A stretch of DNA of 64,000 nucleotides, from positions 39,017 through 103,016 of the forward strand of contig JBDZUM010000002.1 of NCBI GenBank assembly GCA_040255215.1. The letters are read 5' to 3'. The position numbers and the translations under genes were made by a program. The notes beneath the pieces were generated by a model that worked only from the letters and a program-made list of their open reading frames with translations, searched no databases and had not been told where the DNA came from. Source of the DNA: JAQSWP01 sp040255215. Its GTDB lineage: Bacteria; Pseudomonadota; Alphaproteobacteria; Reyranellales; JAQSWP01. Shown in pieces: positions 1 to 9,072 of the stretch. Numbering within the stretch: the stretch's first letter is position 1; every line of letters starts with the position of its first letter.

Positions 1-89
1 ACCAACGAGGACGGCCCGATCGGGGTTCCCCGATGCATCAGCGCGGGGCATCCATGCCGATCTTCCATCGCCGCTCTATTGCAGAGCGT

Positions 90-515
90 TCACTCCTTCG
101 GACGGCCCCGCTTGTGGCGCGGGATGTCGTCGGCGACGTGGAACCAGGGGATGGCGTTCTCGGTCCACAGATGGTCCTGCGGCTCGAAGCCCGAGGCATC
201 GTCGAAGCCGCCGACGCACAGATCGATCTCGTCGCCGTCGGGCAGCGCTTCCCAGGTCAGCGACGAGCCGCATGCGGGGCAGAAGCCGCGCTGGCCGGTA
301 TCGGAAGAGCGGAAGCGGCGCGGCTCGCCTTTGGTCCAGTTCACCTGGTTGCGGCGATAGATGGCGAAGGCGGCGATGGGCGCGCCGGCATGGCGGCGGC
401 ACTGGCTGCAATGGCAATAGGTGACGCGCAGCGGCTGCCCGGTGGCGCGAAACCTGATCGCACCGCACAGACAGCCGCCGTCGCGGACAGCGGGAGAGGA
501 AGACGTCGCGGACAT
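90..515 (-). CDS. GFA family zinc-binding protein
   Basis: A 141-residue protein of the glutathione-dependent formaldehyde-activating (GFA/CENP-V) fold. Seen directly: the zinc-ligand cysteines C15/C17 in GGCLCG, C34/C36/C39 in a CHCSQC motif, and C79/C82 in GFCPAC, which are the family's two zinc sites in the usual order. The ATG at 515 places the first cysteine pair about 15 residues in, as is usual; the reading frame is open further upstream, but that stretch is low-complexity and lacks family similarity. Members are commonly of unknown substrate and only a few act on S-hydroxymethylglutathione, so the reaction here is not established. No operon partner is evident; a DUF1127 gene lies upstream on the same strand. 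Confidence 0.85.
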   Translation of the reverse strand: MSATSSSPAVRDGGCLCGAIRFRATGQPLRVTYCHCSQCRRHAGAPIAAFAIYRRNQVNWTKGEPRRFRSSDTGQRGFCPACGSSLTWEALPDGDEIDLCVGGFDDASGFEPQDHLWTENAIPWFHVADDIPRHKRGRPKE

Positions 516-583
516 CAATGGCGCTCTGGGGATGGGCTCCGGGGGAGAGAGCCTGGCGGAGCCGGCGGGGGGAGCCGGCTGCC

Positions 584-817
584 TCAGTGCCACATGCTGC
601 GACGGGCTTCCTCGGCCGCGCTGGCCCGGTCGATGCCGATATCGCGCAGCAGCCGGGGATCGAGCTCGGCCAGCTGGCGGCGCGAGCGCTGCTTGGCGCG
701 CATGTCGAACCACCAGTTGAGCGCGCCGAGCACGGCGAAGCCAACCGGCAGCTTGCCCGCCACGCGCGCGACAGCGCCGGACCGGGACGGGCTGGTGTGC
801 ATGATGGTGCTGGACAT
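584..817 (-). CDS. DUF1127 domain-containing small protein
   Basis: A basic protein of 77 residues whose C-terminal half carries the DUF1127 pattern (RRQLAELDPRLLRDIGI followed by an acidic/alanine helix). An AGGAG motif at 825-829 sits seven bases ahead of the ATG at 817; an in-frame TTG two codons earlier is less likely. DUF1127 proteins are abundant in alphaproteobacteria; some bind RNA and affect phosphate or carbon metabolism and sRNA turnover, but the role of this one is unknown. It is divergent from the LysR regulator at 978, with about 160 bases between them that must hold both promoters. Confidence 0.82.
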   Translation of the reverse strand: MSSTIMHTSPSRSGAVARVAGKLPVGFAVLGALNWWFDMRAKQRSRRQLAELDPRLLRDIGIDRASAAEEARRSMWH

Positions 818-977
818 GGCCAAATCTCCTTTATGGCGTTTTCGTGTCGGGAGGCTTTCTCGTCAATGCATGCCTCGCCGTCGCCCTGTATTTCTGCCTT
901 TTATCGGTGGTTCACAAACGATCTTTTCTCTGGCGACCTATTAGGAAATCTAGGGCCGGTGCGGTAGGATGGCTGCC

Positions 978-1886
978 ATGCGTTCCTTGCCGCCCCTCAA
1001 CGCCTTGCGCGCCTTCGAGGCCGCCGCCCGCAACCTGTCGTTCACCCTGGCGGCGGAGGAGCTGCATGTGACGCAGGCGGCGGTCAGTCACCAGGTCAAG
1101 GCGCTGGAGGAGCGGCTGGGGCTGAAGCTGTTCCGCCGCCTGCCGCGCGGGCTGATGCTGACCGAGCAGGGCCAGGCGCTGCTGCCCGAACTGCGCGGCG
1201 CCTTCGACCGCATGGAGCAGGCGCTGGCGCGGGTCGGGGCGCTGGGCGGCGAGGGGCCGCTGACCATCAGCCTGATGACGACGTTCGCGCTCACCTGGCT
1301 GGTGCCGCGGCTGCACCGTTTCCAGGCGCAGCACCCGACCAACGACGTACGCATGCTGACGACGCAGCGCCTGGCCGATTTCGCCCGCGAGGACGTCGAT
1401 CTGGCGATCCGCTATTCGGTCGATCCGCGCGTGCCGGGGCTGCGCGGCGACAAGCTGTTCAACGACCTGCTGACGCCCTTGTGCGGGACGGGTTTCCGCG
1501 AGCGCCTGCGCCATCCGTCCGATCTGCTGCGCGTGCCGCTGATCGACACGATCGGCGACGAGGACTGGCCGGTATGGCTGCAGGCGGCCGGCTTGCGCCA
1601 GCCGCCGCGCAGCCAGGCGATGGTGTTCGATTCAACCAAGATCGCCGTCGATGCGGCGATGGAAGGCGCGGGGGTGGCGATCGGCCCGCCGTTCCTGTTC
1701 CGGAGCGAACTGGCCTCCGGGCGGCTGATCCAGCCTTTCCCGCTGATCGTGCCCAACGGCAAATCCTTCTGGGTGGTGGGACCGGAAGCCACCGCCGACC
1801 AGCCCAAGGTGCGCGCCTTCCGCGACTGGATCCTGGCCGAGGCGCAGGAGGATCTGGCGACCTCCGAGCTGGCCGTTCGCGGCTGA
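978..1886 (+). CDS. LysR family transcriptional regulator, GcvA-like
   Basis: A LysR-type regulator of 302 residues. The winged helix-turn-helix occupies about residues 5-65 (LPPLNALRAFEAAARNLSF, then VTQAAVSHQVKALE), followed by a substrate-binding-like effector domain. The opening is characteristic of the GcvA/AmpR subgroup, although the controlled gene cannot be deduced. I prefer the ATG at 978, which has AGGA eight bases upstream; an ATG at 969 is in frame and would add three residues. It is divergent from the DUF1127 gene, a usual arrangement for a LysR regulator and its target, so DUF1127 control is a plausible guess only. Confidence 0.85.
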   Translation: MRSLPPLNALRAFEAAARNLSFTLAAEELHVTQAAVSHQVKALEERLGLKLFRRLPRGLMLTEQGQALLPELRGAFDRMEQALARVGALGGEGPLTISLMTTFALTWLVPRLHRFQAQHPTNDVRMLTTQRLADFAREDVDLAIRYSVDPRVPGLRGDKLFNDLLTPLCGTGFRERLRHPSDLLRVPLIDTIGDEDWPVWLQAAGLRQPPRSQAMVFDSTKIAVDAAMEGAGVAIGPPFLFRSELASGRLIQPFPLIVPNGKSFWVVGPEATADQPKVRAFRDWILAEAQEDLATSELAVRG

Positions 1887-1927
1887 GATCGGCCCGGGAC
1901 GGGCGCGCCAGTTGCCTTTGCAAGAAC

Positions 1928-1940
1928 GCGAGCAATTCGC
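1928..1940. promoter_or_regulatory. Fur-like operator, distal copy
   Basis: The sequence GCGA-N5-TCGC has the same arms and spacing as the better site at 1982-1994, 54 bases downstream. It resembles the core of Fur-type boxes. Two such sites upstream of hemP suggest cooperative iron-dependent repression. The assignment rests on pattern and context only. Confidence 0.4.
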
Positions 1941-1977
1941 ACTTGCAGGCCGGCTGTGGATGAGTTACCAACCACGC

Positions 1978-1998
1978 TATTGCGAGTCATTCGCATAA
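1978..1998. promoter_or_regulatory. Fur-like operator upstream of hemP
   Basis: A near-palindrome, TTGCGAGTCATTCGCATAA, closely matches classical Fur boxes of the TGCGAATCATTCGCA kind: arms TGCGA and TCGCA are exact complements around a 5-base centre. It lies about 240 bases ahead of hemP in a stretch that is AT-richer than its surroundings, so it probably overlaps the promoter of the heme locus. In alphaproteobacteria the binding regulator could be Fur or another iron regulator. Confidence 0.65.
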
Positions 1999-2237
1999 CT
2001 TTCGGCAGGCGGCTGGAAACGCTGGACTATGGGCGGCTCCGGCGCCGGCGAGGGAGTGCGGGCCATGTATGCGTGGGGCCGGATAGGCGTGGGCGGCAGC
2101 GATCGCGTGCAACGAGCGTGGCGGCTGTGCTGCGCGGTATTGCGCGGGCTGGTGCGGCCCGATGTCAGTGGGATCGAGCAGCAGGGCCGCCAGCCATGAG
2201 CGGGGCGGCGCGCGGCAACGAGGGCGAGGAGAAGGAC

Positions 2238-2405
2238 GTGAACCAGAGCGAAATCCATGGCGAGCCGGGCGCGCGCCAGCAGAGCCTGCCGCGACTGCGC
2301 TCGACCGATCTGCTGAGCGGCTCGCGCGAGGCCATCATCGAGCACGGCCAGGACCAGTACCGGCTGCGCCTGACGAGCAACGGCAAGCTGATCCTCACCA
2401 AGTAG
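2238..2405 (+). CDS. hemP: Hemin uptake protein HemP
   Basis: A 55-residue protein ending in the HemP signature (LLSGSREAIIEHGQDQYRL followed by RLTSNGKLILTK), which covers most of the family's 45-65 residue length. I chose the GTG at 2238 because AGGAG at 2227-2231 stands six bases ahead; an in-frame ATG at 2196 without a good ribosome site would give 69 residues. HemP occurs at the head of heme receptor operons; in Burkholderia it acts as a regulator needed for expression of the receptor gene. Here it precedes the heme receptor by 200 bases and follows two Fur-like sites. Confidence 0.88.
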   Translation: MNQSEIHGEPGARQQSLPRLRSTDLLSGSREAIIEHGQDQYRLRLTSNGKLILTK

Positions 2406-2605
2406 CGGCGAGGAATTCAACGACGCGCGGCGGTCTGGCGATCCGCCGCTTTCGACGCGAGCCCGTCCGCCGGACTGCCACGGCGGGCGCATCATCAGAC
2501 GGTTAAGCCAAGCAAGCCACCTACGTCGCGAGCGCGCTCGCGTCCCCGGTAGCCAGCCAGTCGACCGAACAACGATCGAACTTGAGCTGGGGAGTCCATT
2601 CGGGG

Positions 2606-4804
2606 ATGTCGACGACGTACAAATTGAAAGTGGCGCTGCTGGGCACGGCGGCGTTTCTCATGATGCCGGCGGCGCTGGCGCAGCAGGCGACGCAACCCGC
2701 CGCCAGCGATCCGCAGCAGCAACAGCAACAGCAGCAGCAACAGGTCGGGGCGACGCAGGAGGACGGCACGCAGCAGGCGCAGTCGCGCGTGCAGGACGTG
2801 CCCGCCCCCGTCAGCGCGGTCAGCGCGTCCGACGTGCGCCGGCTGGGCGGCGTCACCTCGGTCGGCACCAAGACCGAGGAGGAGGCCAACAAGCTGCCGT
2901 TCTCGATCGACGTCGTCGATCAGGAGGAGATCGAGCGGCGGAGGCCCTACAAGCTCGACGACCTGCTGCGCGATATTCCCGGCGTCGACGGCACCGGCGG
3001 CCCGCGCCGCTCGGCGCAGACGCCGAATATCCGCGGCGTCGACGGCAACAGAGTCGTCGTCACCGTCGACGGCGCGCGGCAGAACTGGGATGCCGGCCAC
3101 AAGGGCCGCATCTTCGTCGATCCCGACATTCTCAAGCAGGTCGACGTGCTGAAGGGCGCCTCCTCGGTGCTGTACGGCTCGGGCGCCATCGGCGGCGTCA
3201 TCTCGGCCACCACCAAGGACGCCTCCGACTATCTCGAGCCCGGCGACACCGCCGGCGTGCGGCTGAAGGCCGGCTGGCGCTCGGCGGCCGACGAGTTCCT
3301 CTACAGCGGCACCTTCTTCGCCCAGCCGCACAAGAGCATCGACATGTTCGCCAACCTGACCGGGCGCGACGCCAAGGACATCAGGCTGGGCGACGGCAGC
3401 AAGCTCGATTTCTCGGAAGAAGATCTGTTCTCGGGCCTGTTCAAGTTCGGCGTCGAGCCGTTCAAGCATCACCGCTTCGAGCTGAGCTACAGCTTCTTCA
3501 ACCAGGACGGCGACATTCCGTCCAACCCGGCGGTGCGGCTGCCCAACACGGTCGACAATCCGCTGGTGCGGCGCAAGAACAAGGAGCGCCAGCTGGTGTT
3601 CTCCTACAAGGGCAGCGATCCGTCGACGCCGCTCTTCGCGCCGTCGGTGACGCTCTACAACGCCGATCTGGAGATCAAGGAGAGCCGCATCGACGGCGTG
3701 GCGCGCGAGGATTTCTCGGACCAGAACACCAAGGGCCTCGACATCTACAACACTTCGCGCCTGATGCTGGCCGGCATGGGCCATACGCTGACCTACGGCG
3801 TCGAGTACTACCACCAGAAGCAGTACGGCACGCGCAACGGCGTCGAGCGACCGCAATTCCCGCGCTCCAAGGGCGACGTGCTGGGCGTCTACCTGCAGGA
3901 CCAGGTGGCGATCACCGACACGCTGACGGTGATCGGCGGCGTGCGCTACGACAGCTTCTGGCACAACCCCGACAGCGCCGCCCTGCCCAACCGGCGCGAG
4001 GACGCGATCTCGCCGCGGGTCGGCGCCATCTGGCAGGCGCTGCCGTGGCTGGCGGTCTACGGCAATGCCGGGCTGGGCTTTCGCGCGCCGACCATGACCG
4101 AGCTCTACGTCACCGGCACGCATTTCGCCTTCAACACCTTCGTGCCCAATCCCGATCTCAAGCCCGAGCGCAGCAAGGGCTACGAGGCCGGCGTGCGGCT
4201 GGCGTTCGAGGACGTGGCGGCCAAGGGCGACCGGCTGAACTTCTCCTTCGCCTTCCACGACACGTACTACAAGAACTTCATCACGCTCGACATCCAGCCC
4301 GGCCTGTGCCCGTTCCCCGGCCCGCCGCTGATCGACCTGATCTGCGGCACCACGACGCCGGTCAATCTCGATCGCGCGCATATCTGGGGCATCGAGGCGG
4401 AAGCGCGCTACGACATGCGCTACGCCTTCGCCACACTGGGCGGCTCGCTGATCCGCGGCCGCGACACCTCGGCCGACACCTGGATCGACACCATTCCGGC
4501 CGACAAGATCGTCGCCACTTACGGCTTCAAGCTGCCGGAATGGGATTTCCTCGCCGGCATCCGCCACGAGAAGGCGTTCAAGCAGGATCGCATCGCCCGC
4601 GGCAGCGCCCAGCCCGAGACCGGCGGCTATTTCATCACCGGCATCTTCGCCTCCTGGGCGCCCAGCACGGGTCCGCTCGAGGGCCTACGCATCGATGCCG
4701 GCATCGACAATTTGTTCGACAAGCACTACCGCCGCCATCTGCAGCAGATCCCCGAGCCCGGCCTCGATGCCGGCATCGCGGTCAGCTACACGCTGAAGAT
4801 GTAG
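2606..4804 (+). CDS. TonB-dependent heme/hemoglobin receptor
   Basis: An outer-membrane receptor of 732 residues that brings heme or hemoprotein-derived heme into the periplasm. A signal peptide (KLKVALLGTAAFLMMPAALA, cleavage before QQ) is followed by a glutamine run of ten, then the plug domain at roughly 75-195 and a 22-strand barrel. The barrel contains the FRAP motif (GFRAPTMTELY), a histidine shortly after it, and an NPDLKPE version of the NPNL motif; this trio is diagnostic of heme receptors. The ATG at 2606 follows GGGGAG; a TTG at 2582 is in frame but would spoil the signal peptide. It sits between hemP and tonB in the heme locus. Confidence 0.92.
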   Translation: MSTTYKLKVALLGTAAFLMMPAALAQQATQPAASDPQQQQQQQQQQVGATQEDGTQQAQSRVQDVPAPVSAVSASDVRRLGGVTSVGTKTEEEANKLPFSIDVVDQEEIERRRPYKLDDLLRDIPGVDGTGGPRRSAQTPNIRGVDGNRVVVTVDGARQNWDAGHKGRIFVDPDILKQVDVLKGASSVLYGSGAIGGVISATTKDASDYLEPGDTAGVRLKAGWRSAADEFLYSGTFFAQPHKSIDMFANLTGRDAKDIRLGDGSKLDFSEEDLFSGLFKFGVEPFKHHRFELSYSFFNQDGDIPSNPAVRLPNTVDNPLVRRKNKERQLVFSYKGSDPSTPLFAPSVTLYNADLEIKESRIDGVAREDFSDQNTKGLDIYNTSRLMLAGMGHTLTYGVEYYHQKQYGTRNGVERPQFPRSKGDVLGVYLQDQVAITDTLTVIGGVRYDSFWHNPDSAALPNRREDAISPRVGAIWQALPWLAVYGNAGLGFRAPTMTELYVTGTHFAFNTFVPNPDLKPERSKGYEAGVRLAFEDVAAKGDRLNFSFAFHDTYYKNFITLDIQPGLCPFPGPPLIDLICGTTTPVNLDRAHIWGIEAEARYDMRYAFATLGGSLIRGRDTSADTWIDTIPADKIVATYGFKLPEWDFLAGIRHEKAFKQDRIARGSAQPETGGYFITGIFASWAPSTGPLEGLRIDAGIDNLFDKHYRRHLQQIPEPGLDAGIAVSYTLKM

Positions 4805-4845
4805 GCGGAGCGCAAGCGAACGACGACAGACGGAATCGGCATAGC

Positions 4846-5860
4846 ATGACGGCCCTGGCCCTCTCCCTCGATCCCCGCGGACGGCAGCCGCGCGGGGTCT
4901 CGGGCCGTCACGCCGCGCCGCCCGCGCCCGACCCCGAACGGGCGCGGGACTATTCGCCGGAAGCCGGCGCCGACGAGCGGCCGGCCTTCGCCCCGTCGCG
5001 ACGCGACCGGGCGACCGTGCTGGCCAGCCTTGCTTCGCTGGCGCTGCACGCCATCGTCGCCGGCGCCGCCCTGGCGGCGTTCGGCAGCGAGACCATGGGC
5101 GGTGGTGGCGCCGGCCAGGGCGATGGCGAGGGCAGCGGCATTCTGGTCGAGCTGGTGGCGCTGGCGCCGGCGCAGCCCGCGACGGCGGTGCCCGACAGCG
5201 CGCCGCCGGAGGCGGAACCGGCAACGGAGAATCGCGAAGCCGAAGCGCCGAAGCCGGTCGAGCAGGCCGTGCCGCAGAAGATCGTCCTGCCGCCCCGGCC
5301 GGTCGATGCGGAGGCCATTCCGCTCNNNNNNNNNNNNNNNNNNNNNNNNNNNNNNNNNNNNNNNNNNNNNNNNNNNNNNNNNNNNNNNNNNNNNNNNNNN
5401 NNNNNNNNNNNNNNNNNNNNNNNNNCCGCCGCAGCAGGCGCAGCCGGCGCGATCCGAGCGGGCGGTCGCCGCCGATACCGCGGCGGCGCCATCGGGCCAG
5501 CAGGCGCTGAGCGGCGCGGCAGGCCAGGCCGCACTGGGCGGCTCGGGCGGCGATCAGATGGCGGCGGTGGGCGGCATGGGCGCGCGCGTGCTGCAGGCGC
5601 GCTTTCGCGTCACGCCCGATCCGCCGCATTACCCCAGGCGGGCGCTGTCGCAGCGCCAGGAGGGCACGGTGATGATCCGCGCCCTGATCGGCGAAAGCGG
5701 CGAGGCGCGGCAGATCAAATTGCACGCCAGCTCGGGCTATCCGTTGCTGGACAGGGCCGCCTTGCAGGCGGTCGGCGAATGGCAGTTCGCGCCGGAGACG
5801 GTCAATGGCCGGCCGGTGGCGGTGTGGGTCGAGGTGCCGGTGCGCTTCAAGATCGACTAG
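4846..5860 (+). CDS. tonB: TonB energy-transducing protein, interrupted by a scaffold gap
   Basis: An inner-membrane protein that couples the proton-motive force to the outer-membrane heme receptor. The 5' part encodes a cytoplasmic segment, one membrane anchor (about residues 48-72) and a proline/glutamate-rich linker. The 3' part encodes the TonB C-terminal domain (YPRRALSQRQEGTV ... WQFAPETVNGRPVAVWVEV). One hundred N at 5326-5425 separate them, and the two halves are in different frames, so the gap length is nominal rather than evidence of a frameshift. The missing sequence is probably the repetitive proline-rich linker. Located between the receptor and hmuS, it is a dedicated heme-uptake TonB; exbB and exbD are not in the window. 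Confidence 0.85.
5326..5425. other. Assembly gap of 100 N inside tonB
   Basis: Exactly 100 N, the conventional placeholder for a scaffold gap of unknown size. The tonB frame differs on its two sides, so the real length is not 100 modulo 3. Confidence 0.99.
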
Positions 5861-5947
5861 CCGGCGCGCCGCTTCGACGGCGCGGCCGGTCGCGAAAATT
5901 TTGCAATGGCGGTTTTCGGGAACCGCCGGAGAGAAGGAGAGGGAGAG

Positions 5948-7042
5948 ATGTCGATGCAAGGTCAAATGGAATCCGCGCAGGCCGGGCTGCCGCTGGCGGC
6001 GCGCTGGCAGGCGCTGAAGCAGGCGGAAAGCAATCTGCGCATCCGCGATGCGGCGCAGCGGCTGGGGGTCAGCGAGGCCGAGCTGCTGGCGACCGGTTGC
6101 GGCGGCACGGTGACGCGGCTGGACGGCGACTGGATGGAAGCGCTCAAGCGCGTGCCCGCCCTGGGCCGCGTGATGGCGCTGACGCGCAACGAGCATTGCG
6201 TGCACGAGCGCAAGGGCGTCTACAACGAAGCCTCGTTCACCGGCCATATGGGTTTGGTGTTGGGCGAGGACATCGACCTGCGCCTGTTCATGGGCAACTG
6301 GCGCTCGGGCTTCGCCGTGCAGGAGCCGGTGGGCGAAGGCATCCGCCGTTCGCTGCATTTCTTCGACGCCGCCGGCCAGGCGGTGCACAAGATCTACCTG
6401 CAGAACGACAGCGACGTCGCCGCCTACGAAAAGCTGGTGGCCGATTTCACCGCGGCGGACCAGGGCCCGCTGCAGAGCGTCGGTGAAGTTCCGGCGCGGG
6501 CGGTCGACCGGCCCGATGCGGAAATCGACGTCGCCGGCCTGCGCGCCGCCTGGGCGGCGCTGAAGGACACGCATGATTTCTTCCCGCTGCTGCGCAAGTT
6601 CAAGGTCGGAAGGCAGCAGGCATTGCGGCTGGCCGGCGGCGACTTCGCCGTCAAGCTGGGCGCCGACGCGGCGCGACGCGTGCTGAACGGGGCGGCGGCC
6701 AGCGAGACGCCGATCATGGTGTTCGTCGGCAGCCCCGGCTGCATCCAGATCCATAGCGGCCGGGTGCGCAAGATCGTGCCGATGGGGCCATGGATCAACG
6801 TGCTCGATCCCGACTTCAACCTGCATCTGCGCGAGAACGGCATCGCCAGCGCCTGGCTGGTGCGCAAGCCGACCACCGACGGCGACGTCACCGCCGTCGA
6901 GATTTACGACACAAATGGCGAGCAGATCGTGCAGTTCTTCGGCGCGCGCAAGCCCGGCGTGCCGGAGAACCGGCAGTGGCGGGCGCTCGCGCAGGGCCTG
7001 GCCGACAGCCAGATCGGTGGCCTGAGCGCCGCCTGGGCGTGA
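5948..7042 (+). CDS. hmuS: Hemin-degrading factor / heme chaperone HmuS
   Basis: A cytoplasmic heme-binding protein of the HemS/HmuS/ShuS family, 364 residues (family about 340-355), built from two repeated HemS domains: about residues 25-175 (LRIRDAAQRLGVSEAELLA ... LHFFDAAGQAVHKIYL) and 195-355 (DTHDFFPLLRKFKVGRQQAL ... ALRIYD-type end, here VEIYDTNGEQIVQFFGARK). Members receive heme from the ABC importer and pass it on or assist its breakdown. The ATG at 5948 follows a purine-rich ribosome site (GAGAAGGAGAGGGAG). An imperfect GC hairpin lies at about 5861-5889 between tonB and this gene. The stop overlaps the hmuT start (TGATG), indicating translational coupling. Confidence 0.92.
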   Translation: MSMQGQMESAQAGLPLAARWQALKQAESNLRIRDAAQRLGVSEAELLATGCGGTVTRLDGDWMEALKRVPALGRVMALTRNEHCVHERKGVYNEASFTGHMGLVLGEDIDLRLFMGNWRSGFAVQEPVGEGIRRSLHFFDAAGQAVHKIYLQNDSDVAAYEKLVADFTAADQGPLQSVGEVPARAVDRPDAEIDVAGLRAAWAALKDTHDFFPLLRKFKVGRQQALRLAGGDFAVKLGADAARRVLNGAAASETPIMVFVGSPGCIQIHSGRVRKIVPMGPWINVLDPDFNLHLRENGIASAWLVRKPTTDGDVTAVEIYDTNGEQIVQFFGARKPGVPENRQWRALAQGLADSQIGGLSAAWA

Positions 7043-7977
7043 TGCGCGCCACCATGTTGCGCCGCCGCGCCGTCTTGCGCGGAGCGCTTGCGAGTGTGGG
7101 CGCGGCTGCGTTTGGCGGCGCGATGCTGCGCCCCGCCTTCGCCGCCCAATGCGTCGCCAACGGCCAGCGCGTCGTCTCGATCGGCGGTGCGGTGACGGAG
7201 ATCGTCGCCGCGCTCGACGCCATGTGCCGCGTCATCGCCACCGACACGACCAGCCTCTATCCCCGCGCCGTGTTCGAGCTGCCGCGCGTCGGCTACATGC
7301 GGGCGCTGGCGGCCGAGGGCATCGTGGCGCTGAACCCGACCATGGTGCTGGCCTCCGACCGCTCGGGGCCGGAGCCGGTGCTGCGCCAGATCAGGGATGC
7401 CGGCGTCGATCTGCGCCTGATCCCCGACGACCCGCAGATCTCGGCCATCGCGCCCAAGATCCTGGCGGTCGGCGCGGCGCTGGGCCTGCAGAGCGAGGCG
7501 GCTTCGCTGGCGAAAGCGGTCGACGAGGACATCGCAGCGCTCAAGGCGCAGGTCGCGACGCTGAAGAGCAAGCCGCGCGTGCTGTTCCTGCTGTCGGTGG
7601 CGCGCGCCCAGCCGATGGCCGGCGGGGCGGAAACCTCGGCCGACGCGATGATCGCGCTGGCCGGCGGCGTCAACGCCGCCTCGGTCAATGGCTGGAAGCC
7701 GATCTCGGCCGAAAGCGCGCTCGATCTGGCGCCGGACGTCATATTGATGATGAGCCAGACGCTGGAAGCGGCGGGCGGCGCCGATGCGGTGCTGGCGCTG
7801 CCGGCGCTGGCTGGTTCGCCGGCGGCCAAGAACCGGCGCGTGGTGTCGATGGAAGGCACCTATCTGCTGGGGCTGGGTCCGAGAGTCGCCCATGCCGGGC
7901 GCGATCTCGCCGCCGCCCTGCATCCGGAAGCCAGCTTGTCTTCGCTGCCGGCGCGCGCCTGGGCGATCAAGAGCTAA
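7042..7977 (+). CDS. hmuT: Heme ABC transporter periplasmic binding protein
   Basis: The periplasmic heme-binding component of the HmuTUV importer, 311 residues. The N terminus has twin arginines ahead of a hydrophobic stretch (RRRAVLRG ... PAFA-AQ), so Tat export is possible. The mature part is a class III binding fold with two lobes joined by a long helix: VVSIGGAVTEIVAALDA, VGYMRALAAEGIVALNP, and a C-terminal lobe with the PISAESALDLAPDVILM segment. The tyrosine in VGYMR is the position of the usual heme ligand in this family. The start overlaps the hmuS stop by one base, and hmuU begins three bases after the stop. Confidence 0.92.
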   Translation: MRATMLRRRAVLRGALASVGAAAFGGAMLRPAFAAQCVANGQRVVSIGGAVTEIVAALDAMCRVIATDTTSLYPRAVFELPRVGYMRALAAEGIVALNPTMVLASDRSGPEPVLRQIRDAGVDLRLIPDDPQISAIAPKILAVGAALGLQSEAASLAKAVDEDIAALKAQVATLKSKPRVLFLLSVARAQPMAGGAETSADAMIALAGGVNAASVNGWKPISAESALDLAPDVILMMSQTLEAAGGADAVLALPALAGSPAAKNRRVVSMEGTYLLGLGPRVAHAGRDLAAALHPEASLSSLPARAWAIKS

Positions 7978-7980
7978 AGC

Positions 7981-9072
7981 ATGACCACGGCGATGATCTC
8001 GCAGACGGCGGCGGCGCGGCCCCCGCGCGAGCGCGGGCCGCTGATGCTGATCGTGCTGGGCGCGGTGCTGGTCTGCGCCATCGTGCTGGCGATCGGTTCG
8101 GGCGCGTCGTGGCTGTCGCCGTGGAAAGTCGTCGCCGTGCTGCTCGACGCCATGGGCCTCAACGTGGCGCCGGTCGAGTTGCGCGACCAGGCCGTGGTGC
8201 TGGGCATCCGCCTGCCGCGGGTGATACTGGCCATCATGGTCGGCGGCGGGCTGGCGCTGGCCGGCACCTTGATGCAGGGGCTGTTCCGCAATCCGCTGGC
8301 CGATCCCGGGCTGATCGGCGTTTCGGCCGGGGCGGCGCTGATGGCGGCGACCGCCATCGTGCTGGGCGGGCCGATCATGCTGTTCCTGGCGCTGCCCAAG
8401 GCGGCGATGCCGTTCTTCCTGCCGGTGGCGGCCTTCGCCGGCGGGCTGGCGGCGACTTTCCTGATCCATCAACTGGCGCGGCGCGACGGCGAGACCGAGA
8501 TCGCCACCATGTTGCTGGCCGGCATCGCGGTGGCGGCGATCGCCGGCGCGGCCATCGGCTATCTCTCCTTCCTCAGCGACGACCGGCAATTGCGCGATCT
8601 CACCTTCTGGACGCTGGGCAGTCTGGGCGGCTCGTCGTGGCGCACGGTGGGGGCGATGGCGGTGTTCATGGTGCCGGCGGCGATCGCCGCCCCGCTGCTG
8701 GCCAACACGCTCAATGCGCTGATCCTGGGCGAGCGCGAGGCGGGGCATCTGGGCATCAACGTCGAACGCCACAAGAAGCTGATCATCGCCGTCTCGGCGC
8801 TGGCGGTGGGTGCGGCGGTGTCGGCCGCCGGCATCATCGGCTTCGTCGGCCTGGTGGTGCCGCATCTGGTGCGCCTGATGCTGGGCGCCGACCATCGCTA
8901 CGTGGTGCCGGGCGCGGCGCTGCTGGGCGCTTCGCTGCTGCTGGTCTGCGATCTGGTGGCGAGAGTCGTGGTGGCGCCGGCCGAATTGCCGATCGGCGTG
9001 GTGATGAGCGCGCTGGGCGGGCCGTTCTTCCTCTGGATGCTGCGCCGTCGGCGCGCGCTGAGCATGAGCTGA
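7981..9072 (+). CDS. hmuU: Heme ABC transporter permease, FecCD family
   Basis: The inner-membrane permease of the heme importer, 363 residues, with about ten hydrophobic segments. FecCD/BtuC family motifs are visible: RLPRVILAIMVGGGLALAG near residue 78, RNPLADPGLIGVSAGAAL, and GFVGLVVPHLVRLMLGADHR near 285, which contacts the ATPase. It works as a homodimer with HmuV. The stop overlaps the hmuV ATG (TGATG), so the two are probably translationally coupled. Confidence 0.93.
   Translation: MTTAMISQTAAARPPRERGPLMLIVLGAVLVCAIVLAIGSGASWLSPWKVVAVLLDAMGLNVAPVELRDQAVVLGIRLPRVILAIMVGGGLALAGTLMQGLFRNPLADPGLIGVSAGAALMAATAIVLGGPIMLFLALPKAAMPFFLPVAAFAGGLAATFLIHQLARRDGETEIATMLLAGIAVAAIAGAAIGYLSFLSDDRQLRDLTFWTLGSLGGSSWRTVGAMAVFMVPAAIAAPLLANTLNALILGEREAGHLGINVERHKKLIIAVSALAVGAAVSAAGIIGFVGLVVPHLVRLMLGADHRYVVPGAALLGASLLLVCDLVARVVVAPAELPIGVVMSALGGPFFLWMLRRRRALSMS

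Noticed and set aside
2495..4567. A 690-codon minus-strand frame
   Set aside because: It is antisense to the heme receptor and composed of repeated Asp/Val/Arg/Gln runs created by GC-rich codons of the opposite strand.
4045..6486. A single continuous frame through tonB and hmuS
   Set aside because: It spans the N gap. After the gap the TonB C-terminal domain is in another frame, and the hmuS region is read out of frame.
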